Assembly: GCA_963680875.1 (NCBI GenBank)
Contig: OY804582.1
Coordinates: 49,680,646-49,744,645 of the forward strand
Direction of reading: 5' to 3'
DNA: 64,000 nucleotides
Source: Bathymodiolus brooksi
Lineage: Eukaryota > Mollusca > Bivalvia > Mytilida > Modiolidae
Position numbers and translations under genes: made by a program. The notes beneath the pieces were generated by a model. The model was not told the origin of the DNA, did no database searches, and saw only the letters and a list, made by a program, of their open reading frames with translations. This document shows, one piece after another, positions 10,851 to 22,292 of the stretch. Each line of letters starts with the position of its first letter. Position 1 is the stretch's first letter.

Positions 10851-11925
10851 GTACCACGATGGTGTTGATTGAAAAGGAAATTAATGAGATAACTTCGTAC
10901 TAATTAAGGTTCATCTTCTTCAGACATTGATATGCACTTAAACCTATATATAAATGTCGCTGAAGGGAACCTTAAAATGTTACCTTTATTGGGAATTGTT
11001 CTCTTAGGCAGTGATTTGCTATATATGTGTGCACTTTAAGGTATGTAAGACTGTGATTAAGTGGATGGATTGTGCTGACATTGTTGAGATATTGTATTTT
11101 TTTTTAAATATTGGTTTTAGTTGTTAATATTTTACGTCCTAATTGTTTTGAGACAAGTAACACTGAAGATATCAATTATACAACAATTTCCCCAGCAATA
11201 CTCTTGTGAATGCCGCCTATGGTACAGGTTAGCATAGTGGTAATTAATAGAAAATTTATTCAAACTCTTTCTCAAACCAGTTCATATGACAGAACAAATA
11301 ATCATAATTCCTATTTGATATATTTTCGGTAAATGAACAGTTCGTTCTGGTATAAACTGTTCATCAAACGTCATCTGCTTAAAATATATCGCTGTATATC
11401 TATTCATCTGGAAAAAAATAAATACACGTTCAGCTGTATATTATTCCAAATTATTAAAGATGATTAAAATGCGAGAAGTAATATCAATTTCAGATATATC
11501 ATTTCCACCCGTACAATGTGTTTTTTAGCCTAGAATTCCCAAAAATCCACGTTTGATTTGATACAATGTTATTGTGGAAGCAGTGTTTGTCTATCGACTT
11601 GTGAATGCCTGCACATATATGTTTGTATATATATTACATACCTTTGTCAAATTACAAGTCTTTCCTTCACTGTGTTGATCAAATTGACGAGCGAAATCCG
11701 TTTCCATATCAAATATATCTCAGTCAATATCGTTGTCATCCAATAATATGTGCACAACAGTTACCTGATATTGTTTGACCTCGATCGAATTTATGATTTT
11801 CGCACTCGATTGACAAACACATGATGTATGTTTTTATGTTTAATTTATTCAATTGTCTCTTTGGATCACACGTTTATTGATTTATTCAATAAAATACTTT
11901 TTTTGTAAGAAATGCAGTATTCCTG
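10851..11925. other. Non-coding sequence of copy A, no element recognised
   Basis: Apart from the copy B match (62130-63290) I see no protein family or RNA gene. 'aaggttcatcttcttcagacattgatatgcactt' (in part, near 10908) recurs near 23210-23245 as 'aaggttcatcttcctcatgcattgatata', so a short dispersed segment is present. The 62-codon open frame near 11558 is conserved in copy B only because the DNA is duplicated. Confidence 0.5.
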
Positions 11926-12445
11926 TCCATTCTTGATTGTTCCTTCGTTTGGTTCCTATCATGATTTCCTTGATAGTGGGTTGGTTCTAACAGGAAACTA
12001 CTGATCGCATGGTTCCCTGTTGCTAAGTGGAAATCATCACTCCGAAAGCTTTACGATGGCCAGTGCATCTTTGTTAACTGCCTATGGGTTGTCTGTGTCA
12101 CAAATGGCCAAATATATTTTCCGTTTGTCATTCCGAAGCACTTGAGTGTTTTCTTGTCTTAGTGGGGTTCGTGTTGTGCACGTTGTCAACTTATATGACG
12201 TCATTAGTTGTAATATCAGCTAAGATTTCTGCGTAAAAACGATGTTCGAATCGTCTCGACTCCCAATTCTTCTGTAGGAGGTTCATTTTTTTTAGTTTAT
12301 GTTTTTTGTTTTGTGTTACGTATACTGGTATCTAACACGATCTCATGTTGTCCAAGTTTCTGTTCTTTTATCTATCCCCATGTTTGTACTGATGTTGGTT
12401 TGTGTCACCTTTGATTTGGAATTGGTGCCCTCATTGTGGTCTAAG
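11926..12445 (+). mobile_element. 5'-truncated retroelement 3' end, second copy in block A
   Basis: Same family as 5218-5710. 'cctatcatgatttccttgata' starts the readable C-terminus, 'aaatcatcactccgaaagctttac' corresponds to the 'SSLRKFYG' codons, and 'gtctgtgtcacaaatgg' to 'SVSQM'. Stops interrupt the frame. The 3' UTR includes 'agtggggttcgtgttg' and a longer variant segment ('cgtatactggtatctaacacgatc') shared with 2735-2870 and 47200-47330. The copy B equivalent is 63300-63830. Confidence 0.7.
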
Positions 12446-12479
12446 CACTTTCATTTATAAACAAAACCAACAACCGGCG

Positions 12480-13420
12480 ATGCTTGTGTATGCAAATAAA
12501 TTATAGGTCTACATGTTATAGACTTTTAAATATATCTACTGATTCCTCATCTACATTAACAAGTACATATTATTAATGGTACTATATAAGTACTAATTTA
12601 TGTATGATGATAACATCAAGGTTATCCTATTCTGTGAAATCATTATTAATCTTGGGGTTCTTATTTTCGTGGATTTCGTGGATTTCGTGGTTCACTCAAA
12701 GCTTAAACATTAATATCCAACGAAATACAATTTTCCCATTGACTGTCGCCTATAGTGCTTGAAACCACGAATTCAAGAACCCAAGGAGCACTGCATTTTG
12801 TAGAAATCACGAATAATGTTGCTAACGAACAAAAGTACTTTCACGTTATGTAGAATTGAACACCGTTGGTGTGTATGCTATGGAAGTTTTAAGCTATGAA
12901 ACAAATAAATAATGACGTATGAATTTCTAACCCGTTATAAATCCGTAGTTTTAGGTGTAGTGTTTTGTATATCACGGTTTGCCCTTTTGTTCGTTGATCC
13001 TTTAATCGCTTCATTGTTTGTCCTTCCACCATTTACGGCTTCTGATCACCTCTTATGTATCTTCAAGCCTTTTTTTCGTACATATTATAGATCACCTTTA
13101 GTCGGATAGGGAACATATGCCTATCACTCCTACGTAGACAGTGATAATTGTTGTAGACCTAACTGTTACGTAGAAACACCGAACTAAATATAATCCTCCG
13201 TCAATATCATTTCTTTCCAATGAACGTTTTTTCCTGTCCATCATTTCCTTTGTGCATTATATGCAGAGTTCATACACATGAGCTTTTCAAGGGAAATTAA
13301 AAAAAATCTAACCCGATCCTTTAATTTAAGGTTTCTCTATTTAGATGATTCTTATCAATACATATGTTTTATGATGTTGTCGATAGCATCTATGTCATTG
13401 ACACCAAAGATAGAGCGAAA
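12480..13420 (+). repeat. Dispersed repeat E, copy 1
   Basis: Related segments occur at 24640-25070 and at 47795-49340. Landmarks are 'acattaacaagtacatatta', 'tatgatgataacatcaaggttatcct', 'cagtgataattgttgtaga' (13137) and 'ctaacccgatcct' (13309). It includes a short retroelement 3'-UTR piece ('tttgtccttccaccatttacggcttctgat', in part, near 13015). Its left part is inside copy A. No gene is recognised. Confidence 0.65.
12651..12785. repeat. Foldback element with 'ttcgtgg' arms
   Basis: 'cttggggttcttattttcgtgg' (12651-12672) is roughly complementary to 'ccacgaattcaagaacccaag' (12764-12784). The interior has 'gatttcgtggatttcgtgg', a short tandem repeat, and 'ccaacgaaatac'. Similar 'aattcgtggttt' foldbacks are common in bivalves (recalled). 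Its copy B counterpart would lie beyond the window. Confidence 0.6.
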
Positions 13421-13585
13421 TGTGCTTCACACCTTGATCTACACTTTGACACTTAAGAGCGAACGTCTATGACACTATAAATGATTTCAATATTTCCATT
13501 GTAAGCTTACTATTTATATATTTGTGTATGTGTCAACATTCCAGTAGCACATGTATATGGAGTTTATATTTATCAGCTGATCACA
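13421..13585. other. Unassigned spacer
   Basis: Non-coding AT-rich DNA between repeat E and the next retroelement tail. Nothing was recognised. Confidence 0.3.
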
Positions 13586-14060
13586 TATTCTTGAACTTGT
13601 GGCTCCTGTTATGATCTACTTGATAGAAGGTTACTACTGGTAATGAAGCAGCTACTGAATCAATTGTTTTTAGTGGTTAAGTTGAAGTATTCTCTTCGAA
13701 TGTTGTACTGTCACCACCATGGCTGGGTTAACCATTACGGAATATCTGTGTTACAAATGACCAGGAATATGCTATGTTTGTTGTAATCACAATCCAGTCA
13801 TTTTTTCATTCATGATTTTATTATTTGTAGCAATAGTAACACGACCGGTATCACATATGGAGCTGAAACTACTTACCATTGTGGGTCACCAGAGTTCAAC
13901 ACTGGTGTTATGTATGGTCCCTTTTGCTTGCTCTTTCGTTTGCTGTATAATGTCATTATTTGTTCTTTTTCTTTTGATCATTTCATTGTCCTTCCTTCTT
14001 CGTCTTACTGCTTCTGGATACCCCATTGCTATCTTCAATCATGTCCTACGTTTATGCTCC
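13586..14060 (+). mobile_element. 5'-truncated retroelement 3' end
   Basis: Another member of the family at 5218-5710. 'ttgaacttgtggctcctgttatgatctacttgatag' (in part) opens the readable C-terminus. 'gtcaccaccatggctgggttaaccattacgg' (in part) matches the 'GRHHDLVDRYG' codons, and 'atatctgtgttacaaatgacc' the 'ISVSQMT' codons. The 3' UTR follows, with 'cttctggataccccattgctatcttcaa' as the worn terminal motif. Frames are broken by stops. Confidence 0.7.
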
Positions 14061-14374
14061 TTCTTGTAATAGACGCTAAACAATTTTTGAATTATCCACC
14101 ATTTTCAATGCATTTCTCTCACCTCATATCATTTTTCGGACAGTTGATTATTCTTCTGTTCTTGTGTACGTGTTTTAGATATTCTTGAACGTACGCGAAT
14201 ATAACCCATGCTAGACTTTTTGAAAACTTCTGTGTTACAGCCTGGTTACGGTGATTATGCTACTAATCTATGCAAATAATAGGTATTTGACTCTTGACAA
14301 TGTATCTTCAGGACTGACGAGTACATGAGTTTTTATGTATATTCTCGCAATGCAAACAAAGACATAGCCGACTG

Positions 14375-14795
14375 CAAGTAATTACAAATAAGACAGCCAT
14401 AGATGATAAATTACAGAACTTGAAATAATGAAATATAAGCGTGAATCGATAGGACGTATGCCAATGCAAATTGTACGATTTATTTTTGTTATCTGTTATC
14501 TAATTTGGCTTTGTAAATATCAAACATGTAACAATATTGAATAAACATGCCTTTGCATATGGAAATGTATTAAGTAAGAGGATACATTCTAACTCACGGA
14601 TCTCGTTATTATTTGATTTAAATCTACAATCAGTGTGTTTTCTCCATTACGTAATATACGGAACCTTGATTTATCTCTGTTCTTAATTTAACCAATTCTC
14701 GAAGTAGAGTCTGAGATAACAAATCACATATGAGAGAAATATAACCTGACATGTAAGGTTATCAGAACGCACCTCATTAAATAAACGTTAGAGAA
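14375..14795 (+). repeat. Duplicated non-coding segment J, copy 1
   Basis: This segment matches 17085-17470 in the same orientation. Shared landmarks are 'aatataagcgtgaatcgat', 'gacgtatgccaat', 'tttgcatatggaaatgtatta', 'cggatctcgtt', 'ctccattacgtaatata' and 'aaataaacgttagagaaa'. Its right half also resembles the start of repeat K (38160-38300). No gene is recognised. Confidence 0.75.
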
Positions 14796-15079
14796 AGTAG
14801 AAGAAAAAAATATATAATGGAAAATCCAGAAACAATTGCAAAATCTTATAATTTTGGAGAACTGAGCTATCGTATTCATAAACAAGAACAGAGACGAAAG
14901 GGTACGTCTTTAAGGTATTAGTGCATGTCCTAGTACAAATGACATAATGGAAATAAGGTGCGTTAAATGTACCCGAAGCTTGCAGCTGTACGATTTTTAG
15001 ACTTTCGAACTTTCTTGCCTTGGGGATAATAAGAGTATATAGGGTCGACACATGGAAGTTGATATTTATAAAAGATTGC

Positions 15080-15500
15080 TATGGCATTAATATGGACAGG
15101 AACAAGTTAAATAAAGGAACAAAGTGATGAAATAACAAAATATTTTTATTGAACATGAATATGCATGCAGAAAGTTAAAAAAGTAGGTGGTAATTGCGTG
15201 TCACTAGCGTCTTTGCGGAAAACAACAAGACCATACTTTATCATAACAAATATCATAATTATAAAAAATATGTATACTGTCATTTAAAGCATCTCTGATT
15301 CTTTCTATTTATTGAAAGAGACGTTTATTTCTTTGCTTAATAGCTGTCATGGTAACTTCAAAATCCTGTCAGTTATTTTTCCGAATATATTTTGACTTAT
15401 TTATAAATGCTGTTTTATAATTTGAACTTTATTATTTTCTCATCGACAAGCTAAGTGCTATATGATTTTGAAGTTGCTTGCTCCATATCTATTATATCCC
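15080..15500 (+). repeat. Dispersed repeat K, copy 1
   Basis: Diverged relatives are 19230-19640 and 38270-38700. Common features are 'gcggaaaacaacaaga..atactttatca', 'atactgtcatttaaagcatctctgatt', 'ctatttattgaaagagacg' and 'aacttcaaaatcctgtcagttattt' (each in part). It is non-coding. The three copies differ enough to be old. Confidence 0.6.
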
Positions 15501-15519
15501 TTACCACATCGTTGGTGCA

Positions 15520-15720
15520 ATTATTAGCGAGCTCGAACCGAGTGATGTGCATCGTGGGTTCGAGTCGGGGGTGGGTCAAACCAATGGCTAAAAATTGATT
15601 TTTGCTGCTTCTAGGCTAAGTACACACTTTTAAGGAGAAAAAGGAAACTTGTGTCGAGGAATTATGATAATGTGACTTATATTCGCACAGATTCTTGCTT
15701 CAATGAGCAACCACAATAAT
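15520..15720 (+). mobile_element. Second SINE family, degraded copy
   Basis: A B-box-like 'ggttcgagtc' lies at 15557-15566. It is followed by the body 'gggtcaaaccaatggctaaa', 'tttttgctgcttctaggctaag' (in part) and 'ttttaaggag'. I recall this body from a widespread molluscan tRNA-type SINE whose head carries a 'cgtgggttcgagtc' B box. It differs from the SINE at 9430. The 3' end ('aatgtgac...cttcaatgagcaacc') is worn. Confidence 0.65.
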
Positions 15721-16034
15721 AATTAAACAAATCGTGTTCGCTTAGTAAAAACGACCATCATCATCAGCTCAACGAATTGCAACCTATCTCGCCGATTTAT
15801 TGCTGAACAATTGCTCATTTTCACATTAAATAACAACCACTCTCTCACTGCCCTACTACATACCGCCAGGATATAAACATCTGTAGCCCATTTCACAAAA
15901 ATAAGCATAATCCTAACTTTTTCACTTAAGATTATCGTACGACAATTCCTAAGTCCTTTTCACAAAGATTATCTAATGACCAATTTTAATCTTACGACTA
16001 AAATTACGCTTACGATAAAAAAATCCTTCCTTAG

Positions 16035-16172
16035 GTGTACTCGATGCAACATTATGAGATAAATTTTGACGGCGACTTGCGACAGGTCAATGGTTTTCTC
16101 CGGATACTCCAGTTTTCTCCACAAATAAAACTGACCGATATATTGTTGAAAGGGGCGCTAAACACCGTAGAC
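16035..16172 (+). mobile_element. SINE 3' part (family of 9430-9627)
   Basis: 'tggttttctccggatactcc..ttttctccac..ataaaactgaccg' (in part), then 'tattgttgaaaggggcgctaaacacc', corresponds to the body and end of the SINE at 9430. No tRNA-like head and no A-rich tail remain. It is truncated at both ends. Confidence 0.65.
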
Positions 16173-17084
16173 CATATTCCGTGGCAACCTAGTTTCATTT
16201 TCATCGCAGAATGTCTTTGTATTGCTTTCAGTATTATCTGAACTACGATTTCTATGAAAACCTTGTTAGAAAGACCAAAGAGGTAACTTTATCACAGACA
16301 GTCACAGAGAATATACACAAACTAAGTTATTGAATCAGACTAACGAATAACATTTAAAAAAAATCTAGAAATGCGAAATTCTACATGTTTCTGACGCTCA
16401 AACAAAACATTTTTTTCTTAATAGAAATATTCTATAAAACATTCCCGGCACTAATTTATTAGCTTTTATGCTATGATGTGTTTGCAGGTTTAAATAGAAT
16501 TTTATTTTTATATATGAATCGGACACCAATAACTGCACAAAATATGAACAGGTATGATTTTCGTATAGAGGAAAATTTATAATGCATGTAGATTAAAATG
16601 TTATATGATAATTATCATTACTTGAAGTTATTTGTCATCATCCACGCGTGGTCACTTTTGGTAGAAGCATTTGTTAAGGGAATGCATTTGAAGTTTGAAA
16701 GAAACCTATTCATATATATTATTCATGCTGGATAAATCATTTCATCGTTGTGTTTCAGCAAAATATTTACACTCACATCGTATTTCTTTTACATCCGTTT
16801 TTCAAACCTATCCCCTCTCCTAAAAAAATATGTAAACGCTGATTCTCTACTATTAAAGGAATAGTTACTTGCCAATTTAATGTAAGTTGTTTTTATTAAT
16901 CTTAATATTAGCACCTGGTAGTTTATAAGATGTTCTACATATTAGCAGAAAGGCAGTGGCTCTGTTTACAACTGAAAGTTTTGTATGATTAGGCATCCAA
17001 ATCATTTTCTTAATTATATTAGAAAGTGCTAGGAATAGCTTATATTCTCGTAACAAAATTAACAAGTAACGAGTCGACCTCAAG
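16173..17084. other. Unassigned AT-rich stretch
   Basis: About 0.9 kb with no recognised protein motif, RNA gene, tandem repeat or match elsewhere in the window. Minus-strand frames near 17176-16877 have no domain I know. Confidence 0.4.
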
Positions 17085-17470
17085 TAATTATAAATAAGAC
17101 AGAACATAGGTGATAATACAGAAGATTTGAAATAACGAAATATAAGCGTGAATCGATGGGACGTATGCCAATACAAGTTTTTCGTTTTAATTGTGGTATT
17201 TGTTATCTATTTTGGCTTTGTAGCTATAGAAAATGTAAAACAATATAAAATAAAAACGCTTTTGCATATGGAAATGTATTAGGTAAAATACACTCTTACG
17301 GATCTCGTTTATTGTATTTTTTTAGTCTACACTTATATTATATTCTCCATTACGTAATATATGGAATATTATGTTCTTAATCTACGTCATTGTCGAATAA
17401 CTGTCTGAGATGTATGAAGTATTAAAACGGACGTAATTAAATAAACGTTAGAGAAACCCGAAGGAAAAAA
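17085..17470 (+). repeat. Duplicated non-coding segment J, copy 2
   Basis: Same orientation as 14375-14795 and collinear across 'aagcgtgaatcgatgggacg', 'cttttgcatatggaaatg', 'cattacgtaatatatgg' and 'taaacgttagagaaa'. Indels are frequent. It is non-coding. Confidence 0.75.
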
Positions 17471-18020
17471 ATATTATCCTCAATAGAGTACACAAATGTG
17501 TCAGTCATTATTCTACTATGAATAGTATGAATATACACATTAACAGATAACATGAACGTCTGGACAATCGGAAATGACACAACGCTGCTCTCTCAAATTC
17601 CTTATACCACCTTTTATGCAAAATCTGACGCATCCCCACTCCCATACTCCCGCAGAGGTTTCATTCTCAACTAACGTCGGATGTGTCCCAAAAGATATTG
17701 CCCCTATTCTAGACAAAAGAAATCAATCTGCATATAACGAACCTGCCTATCACATGCAAGGTATCGCACACATAGTACCTAGCAGCATGGAAAACTTTTT
17801 TTGCAACAATAACATGCTTACCATCGCAAAAAACGTATTCCAGAAAAAAGCAACATTAGTCCTAATTCACAATTACCATCAATGAGCTTGACTTAAAATG
17901 AGTAAACATTTTCAGAGTCGACACTATCCTCCTATAATTTCCCTAGATATTCGCCGATGTATCACACCGTCGCACCTATTGCATAATCTATAATACTACA
18001 ACATCAATCCCACAGCAATA
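17471..18020 (+). other. Open stretch with a 103-codon frame, unidentified
   Basis: A plus-strand frame from 17574 to 17885 is open and of less biased composition than its surroundings (several Pro, His and Cys residues, no low-complexity run). I do not recognise a domain. It lies about 200 bases upstream of a degraded reverse-transcriptase trace on the same strand, so it may be an old retroelement fragment. No start context, splice signal or homologue in the window supports a host gene. Confidence 0.3.
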
Positions 18021-18024
18021 ACAA

Positions 18025-18290
18025 TGGATTAGTTCCTTCATTCAGAACAGAAAAACGAGCGTTAGACTCTGATGTGCTGTTTGCACACTAGTCCGAGGAC
18101 CCCCTGATGTATCTCAATTACAAAATACCTTTTCTGACCTATATCAATGACATACCAAGAACAGCAACTTCATCCGAGACAAATGTGTTTGCCTGCTATA
18201 TCGATCCATCATAACCAGGCTGAGAGCAACATGCCCACAAAGATCTAGCATCACCTGATTTCGACCGTTAGATAAGGAGATTTAAACATA
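18025..18290 (+). pseudogene. Degraded reverse transcriptase trace
   Basis: On the plus strand a short frame reads 'FLTYINDIPRTATSSETN' and then 'VFACYID', about 18135-18210. In Jockey-type and related LINEs the sequence 'YINDIP' precedes the catalytic FADD box by about the same spacing. Here that box has become 'FACY', so no activity is possible. Upstream 'RGPP' may be the remains of the PQG motif. No complete domain remains and stops are frequent. Confidence 0.5.
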
Positions 18291-19075
18291 TGTGAGAATG
18301 AAATGTAAATGTGGAAGTAACGTAAAAATAAAATTATAATATCACGTATGCATTGGCTTGGAGAACAATGCCGTATTGTCAGACATGGATAGCATGTCTA
18401 AGTCATTTCATGTATTTTACAGGACCATGGCGCATACAAGCATTAACAATGTTCGTCTTGTTCCTTTACATATTCATGTTCGCCGGAAACATACTAAATA
18501 TAATAATCTAACGACTACGAAACGCCGGTGACATTGTCAGGTTGTTAATGATTTACCTTATGCTTGTTAGCATTTCATTTGCGTGTTAAAAGCAAAATTC
18601 AGCGTATTTTAATTCTTGAATTAGACAGCGCCACATGATTTGTGTGCGATCATCGCCACATCATTATGCATACATTAGAATCATTGTACAAAGTGTATTA
18701 CCGTGTGGTACTGTCAGACACATTAGAATGTGTTGGGATTTTAATATGGATTGGCAGGATATGCGACAATTGTATCCCTCGCTACTGCTCCAAACAAGTA
18801 TGGCTGCTAAGAATTATTTCTGAGATAGATAAGGGAAATTGATATATCTATTTACTACAATTAAGATTTGACTCAATTATTGTGAGTCATCCTTACCCAA
18901 TAGGTTGTACTTTATGCAATTTATTGATAAAATAAGAACGCCTAAATACCTTTTGCATGATGTTTTAGAATAAACATATGATCACCCATTATCTCAACAT
19001 TTCCAATTTTACAACGTAGAACGTGCATTTGAAAACCTATGCCGTAAATATGTATTCAATAATAGAAGAAAACAA
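18291..19075. other. Mostly unassigned, with half a foldback
   Basis: Between 18700 and 18800 the sequence 'cattagaatgtgttgggattttaatatggattggcaggatat' (in part) plus 'tatccctcgctactgctc' resembles the left arm and apex of the foldback at 24433-24575. The other arm is missing. Nothing else is recognised. Confidence 0.45.
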
Positions 19076-19079
19076 ACAC

Positions 19080-19680
19080 TAAGGCTTGTCTGGAGGGTAA
19101 TTTCCAGACCGATTAAAGTAACGCAAATTCTGCAATCCCGCTATCGAGATTGATTCCTCATGGACATAGCTCATTCTCAAATACACGTCCAACACGACAG
19201 CTCACGCAAGTTGGTCTATTAGAAAACTTGGACCTTACATGTAAAGTAATAAAGACTGAGAGATTGTACAGTTGTATTTACGTTTACATTGTAGATTTCG
19301 ATTTATTTTTACATTCTTGATTGGAATATAAATAGTGCATGTTATTCTTTGATGTTTTAAAAAAGGTCAGACACATTTTTGTGAAATGAATAGTGTTCTC
19401 AGAGATTTCGATAAAAACGATTTCACACATAAAATAGTATTCGCCAAACACTGACTGTGTACAAAGACAAAGTCATGCTTTGTCAACAAATTTCAATGAA
19501 ATTATCAAAACTGTCATCTAAAACAGCCGTGATCCTTTTCATTTATTAAAAACGAAACGTTTGTTTCTTAGTTTTATAACTTCCACGGCCAATTCAAACG
19601 CTCAACAATTACTCAATTTACGTTAAACAGCAATCACTCACTTATTCGATCTATTGTATCGAGGGCATACTTGTTAAAAC
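19080..19680 (+). repeat. Dispersed repeat K, copy 2
   Basis: This segment resembles 15080-15500 and 38270-38700: 'aaaacttggaccttacatgtaaagtaataaa' (in part), 'atttcgataaaaacgatttcac', 'attatcaaaactgtcatct', 'cttttcatttattaaaaacg' and 'aacttccacggcc'. It is non-coding. Confidence 0.6.
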
Positions 19681-20335
19681 CTTTCTTCTTTGATCATGAT
19701 CAGCGGACTATCTTTTGATATCCTGTTGTTTTGCTATAATACACACTACGCGTCAGTCCAATGGAAAGGACGTAAACATGTATTATGTGATTCAAATGAC
19801 TTTGATGTGAAAGAACCATTACAGCTTGGATATAGTCGGGTTTTTTTCTGGATCTTCAATTAAATTATCATGTGGTATTCAATTAAATATGATATGAAAA
19901 TGTAGATACATAAGTTTTATCTAAATCAAAAGATTGGCAAGCCAATATATGCAGATGTATTTCAAAGCAAGATATCCAAAGATCCAAATGAGGATAGACA
20001 AAATTAGGTAAGTTTACTTATACCTGAGAGAGACTATCCTTAGTTGGAATAATAATTACATATATGTTAATTTAAGGTACGGTACACTGCATATTTTTCT
20101 GTATAATAACGCCATTACTTCGATGTAAGGCGATTGATTACCAAAACGAAAGAACTAATCCATAAAAGTCAGAGTTTGTAGCAGATTTTTAGCACCGATA
20201 TCAATATGTTCGTTGTATTTTAGACGAAAATAGTGTTGCTCATGATAAAAAATCATTCATGATATGGCCTCCTTGTATTATTATCTGAGGGGAAGGTTGT
20301 ATGAGAACTGCTTCTTATTACGAAATCCATTAACC
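19681..20335. other. Unassigned, with weak D-repeat trace
   Basis: Around 20085-20200, 'tgattaccaaaacgaaagaactaatccat' and 'tttgtagcagattttta' resemble the first third of repeat D. The remainder shows no recognised element. Confidence 0.35.
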
Positions 20336-20339
20336 TTAA

Positions 20340-21090
20340 CGTTGACAGTAGGATTTTTAACTATAGACAAATACCCGTGCTGTATATTTGGCGGAGTCCG
20401 TGTTGCTCATCTGCTAAGTCATTTGTGTTGCGCATCCTCGTTCTTTTCATTGTGCTAAATGTTATCTGTTTATCTGCGTTGTTAATTTTTGGTTGCCCAA
20501 TCCGTTTTTTCTAACATTTATTTACTCATAGTGTCCAGATTGGTTGCATTTTTGTGTTAGCAACTTAAAATAGTAGACTACTAACAAATTGTAAAATAAA
20601 TTAGTACTCAAAATGTGTCAAAGTCAATGTCGGTAGATGCATTTTTGTCTGGTAAATGAATATATAAAGAGGTAAAATTAACGTATTGTTTTAATACTTT
20701 CATGTAAAAAACATATACAACGAGTAAGAATGAAATCGATGATTTTTCCGACAATGCGCATGTGCAAAGTACAGTACATTATATCAGGAATGATATATAG
20801 TCAATGACATACATCGAATTGGAATGCTTTTATTATCTTCCGGTCCATCTTGGCATACAATTATAATGATAATAATGTCTTCTTTGTATTGTGTGTTCAT
20901 GAAAACTATTTATCTCATTGTCAAACAGGAAAAAAGCACCAAATAGATTTGATCAAGTATACATACAACAGACACATAGTTACAAATGAAAATAAAAAAA
21001 AACACTAACTCATGTTGAAAAACTTAAATAAAAAAAAATATATATATGGTTTTATGTGTAAGTCTAGCTGCAAGGTTGACACTAGGTTTA
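20340..21090 (+). repeat. Dispersed segment G, copy 1
   Basis: This is collinear with 51335-52040: 'atagacaaatacccgtg', 'gtccgtgttgctcatc', 'gtccagattg', 'aaagtcaatgtcggtag', 'aaatgaatatata', 'ttgatcaagtatacatacaac', 'catgttgaaaaact' and 'gacactaggttta'. It includes a short retroelement 3'-UTR piece and the tail of repeat D ('gatcaagta'). No gene is recognised. Confidence 0.6.
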
Positions 21091-21342
21091 TCCTGTACAT
21101 TTCAATGAAATAAAATTTGTTGCAATTTCTTGCTTTTACGTTAATTCTGTTACTATGTTAAACACAACTCCGATAGATATCAAGTACACTGTTATTTACA
21201 AAAGAATAAAACACGTCTGTTACAATTTTAAAAGCTTACGGAGATGATTTTTTTCAATCAATCGCTGGAATATGCATACATACACACACAACTGGTGTAA
21301 ATCGTAGCATACACATATCGTACTACACCTTAATGACTTGTC

Positions 21343-21491
21343 GATAATAGAAATCCCCTGGATTACATAGGAGACTTCCACTTATGCCATACTGATTATC
21401 TATCAGTATATAATGTAGATAATAGAAATCCCTAGGATTACCTAGAAGCCGTCCACCTATGTCATACTCTTCTCTATCAGTATATAATATA
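21343..21491 (+). repeat. Short tandem duplication, 75-bp unit x 2
   Basis: Two units begin 'gataatagaaatccc' at 21343 and 21418 and end 'ctatcagtatataat'. A single related unit occurs near 25977-26035, next to the shared flank 'catagcatacacagatcg'. Confidence 0.8.
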
Positions 21492-21516
21492 GATAACGTT
21501 CATATATCACATTGTT

Positions 21517-22292
21517 GTATTCTATCAATGATGAACCAGAGCTATTAGAGGTGTCCATTCATTCCATAAGTTATAATATTTGTTAATAGTTTGGGTAAGC
21601 ATTGAATATATGTAATGGAACGATTCAATTAACACAAGCAATTAACAGATACATGAAATAACACCATCTATATCAAATTTAGAACGTACGATGCGTTTCT
21701 GGAATAACCTTCATCGGAGTTCGGTAATTTTGTTATTACCCTTATTCATCCGGAACGCTCACAATCGAAAGATTAGAAAGCGAAATGAATTAAACTTTTT
21801 GGAGCAATACAACCAAAGAGTCTAAGCAGGATAGCCAAAATCAGCCAAGGTCACCTATGCCTGAAGGAGGTGAACCTTAGTATAAAAAAGGTTTTTAAGC
21901 ATCAAAGGGACAACCAGAAGCTATACAACTATGCGATCAAACATTATTTGTTTATGCAAACATTGTGTTTTAACATATACAGGCTGTATCTGATGTATAT
22001 TGTTAATCTTATTCCATATGACCATTTCCCTAGCATTGCATTTCTCTCGCTTCTAACAACCAAGCGAGGTATTAGATAACTCTGTAACCTATAGTATATC
22101 TCTGAATTATGATGGTCCATGAAACCTATTGTCTTGATATTATTTCAGCAAGGCGTTTAATTTAACCTTTAAAACATTAAGCAATTATTATTCAAACTAG
22201 TAAACCTGGAATGTGCATTAGAGAGCGATTTAATCAATATTTCGGTGATAACATATGTGAACTAAGAGTAGGTGATGTGGCACTCTAATTTG
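21517..22292 (+). repeat. Dispersed segment L, copy 1
   Basis: This matches 43810-44540 in the same orientation: 'attctatcaatgatgaacca', 'ccataagttataatatttgttaatag', 'acgatgcgtttctggaataaccttcatc', 'cctatgcctgaagga' and 'gtgataacatatgtgaactaagagtagg' (parts). The other copy abuts a truncated Ngaro-like element. The plus-strand frames inside are not conserved as protein. Confidence 0.8.

Larger units (their letters stand above)
1..12625 (+). repeat. Large direct duplication, copy A
   Basis: This block matches 52436-64000 in the same orientation over its whole length. The first 120 bases differ at 7 positions, and the order of internal repeats is identical. Copy A is about 1.06 kb longer, mainly because copy B lacks 1460-2426. 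Copy B lacks smaller pieces corresponding to about 2775-2830 and 3865-3970, and copy A lacks about 97 bases present at 62517-62613. The match reaches the first base of the window, so the left end is unknown. It may be a segmental duplication or two haplotypes placed in tandem by the assembler. Confidence 0.95.
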
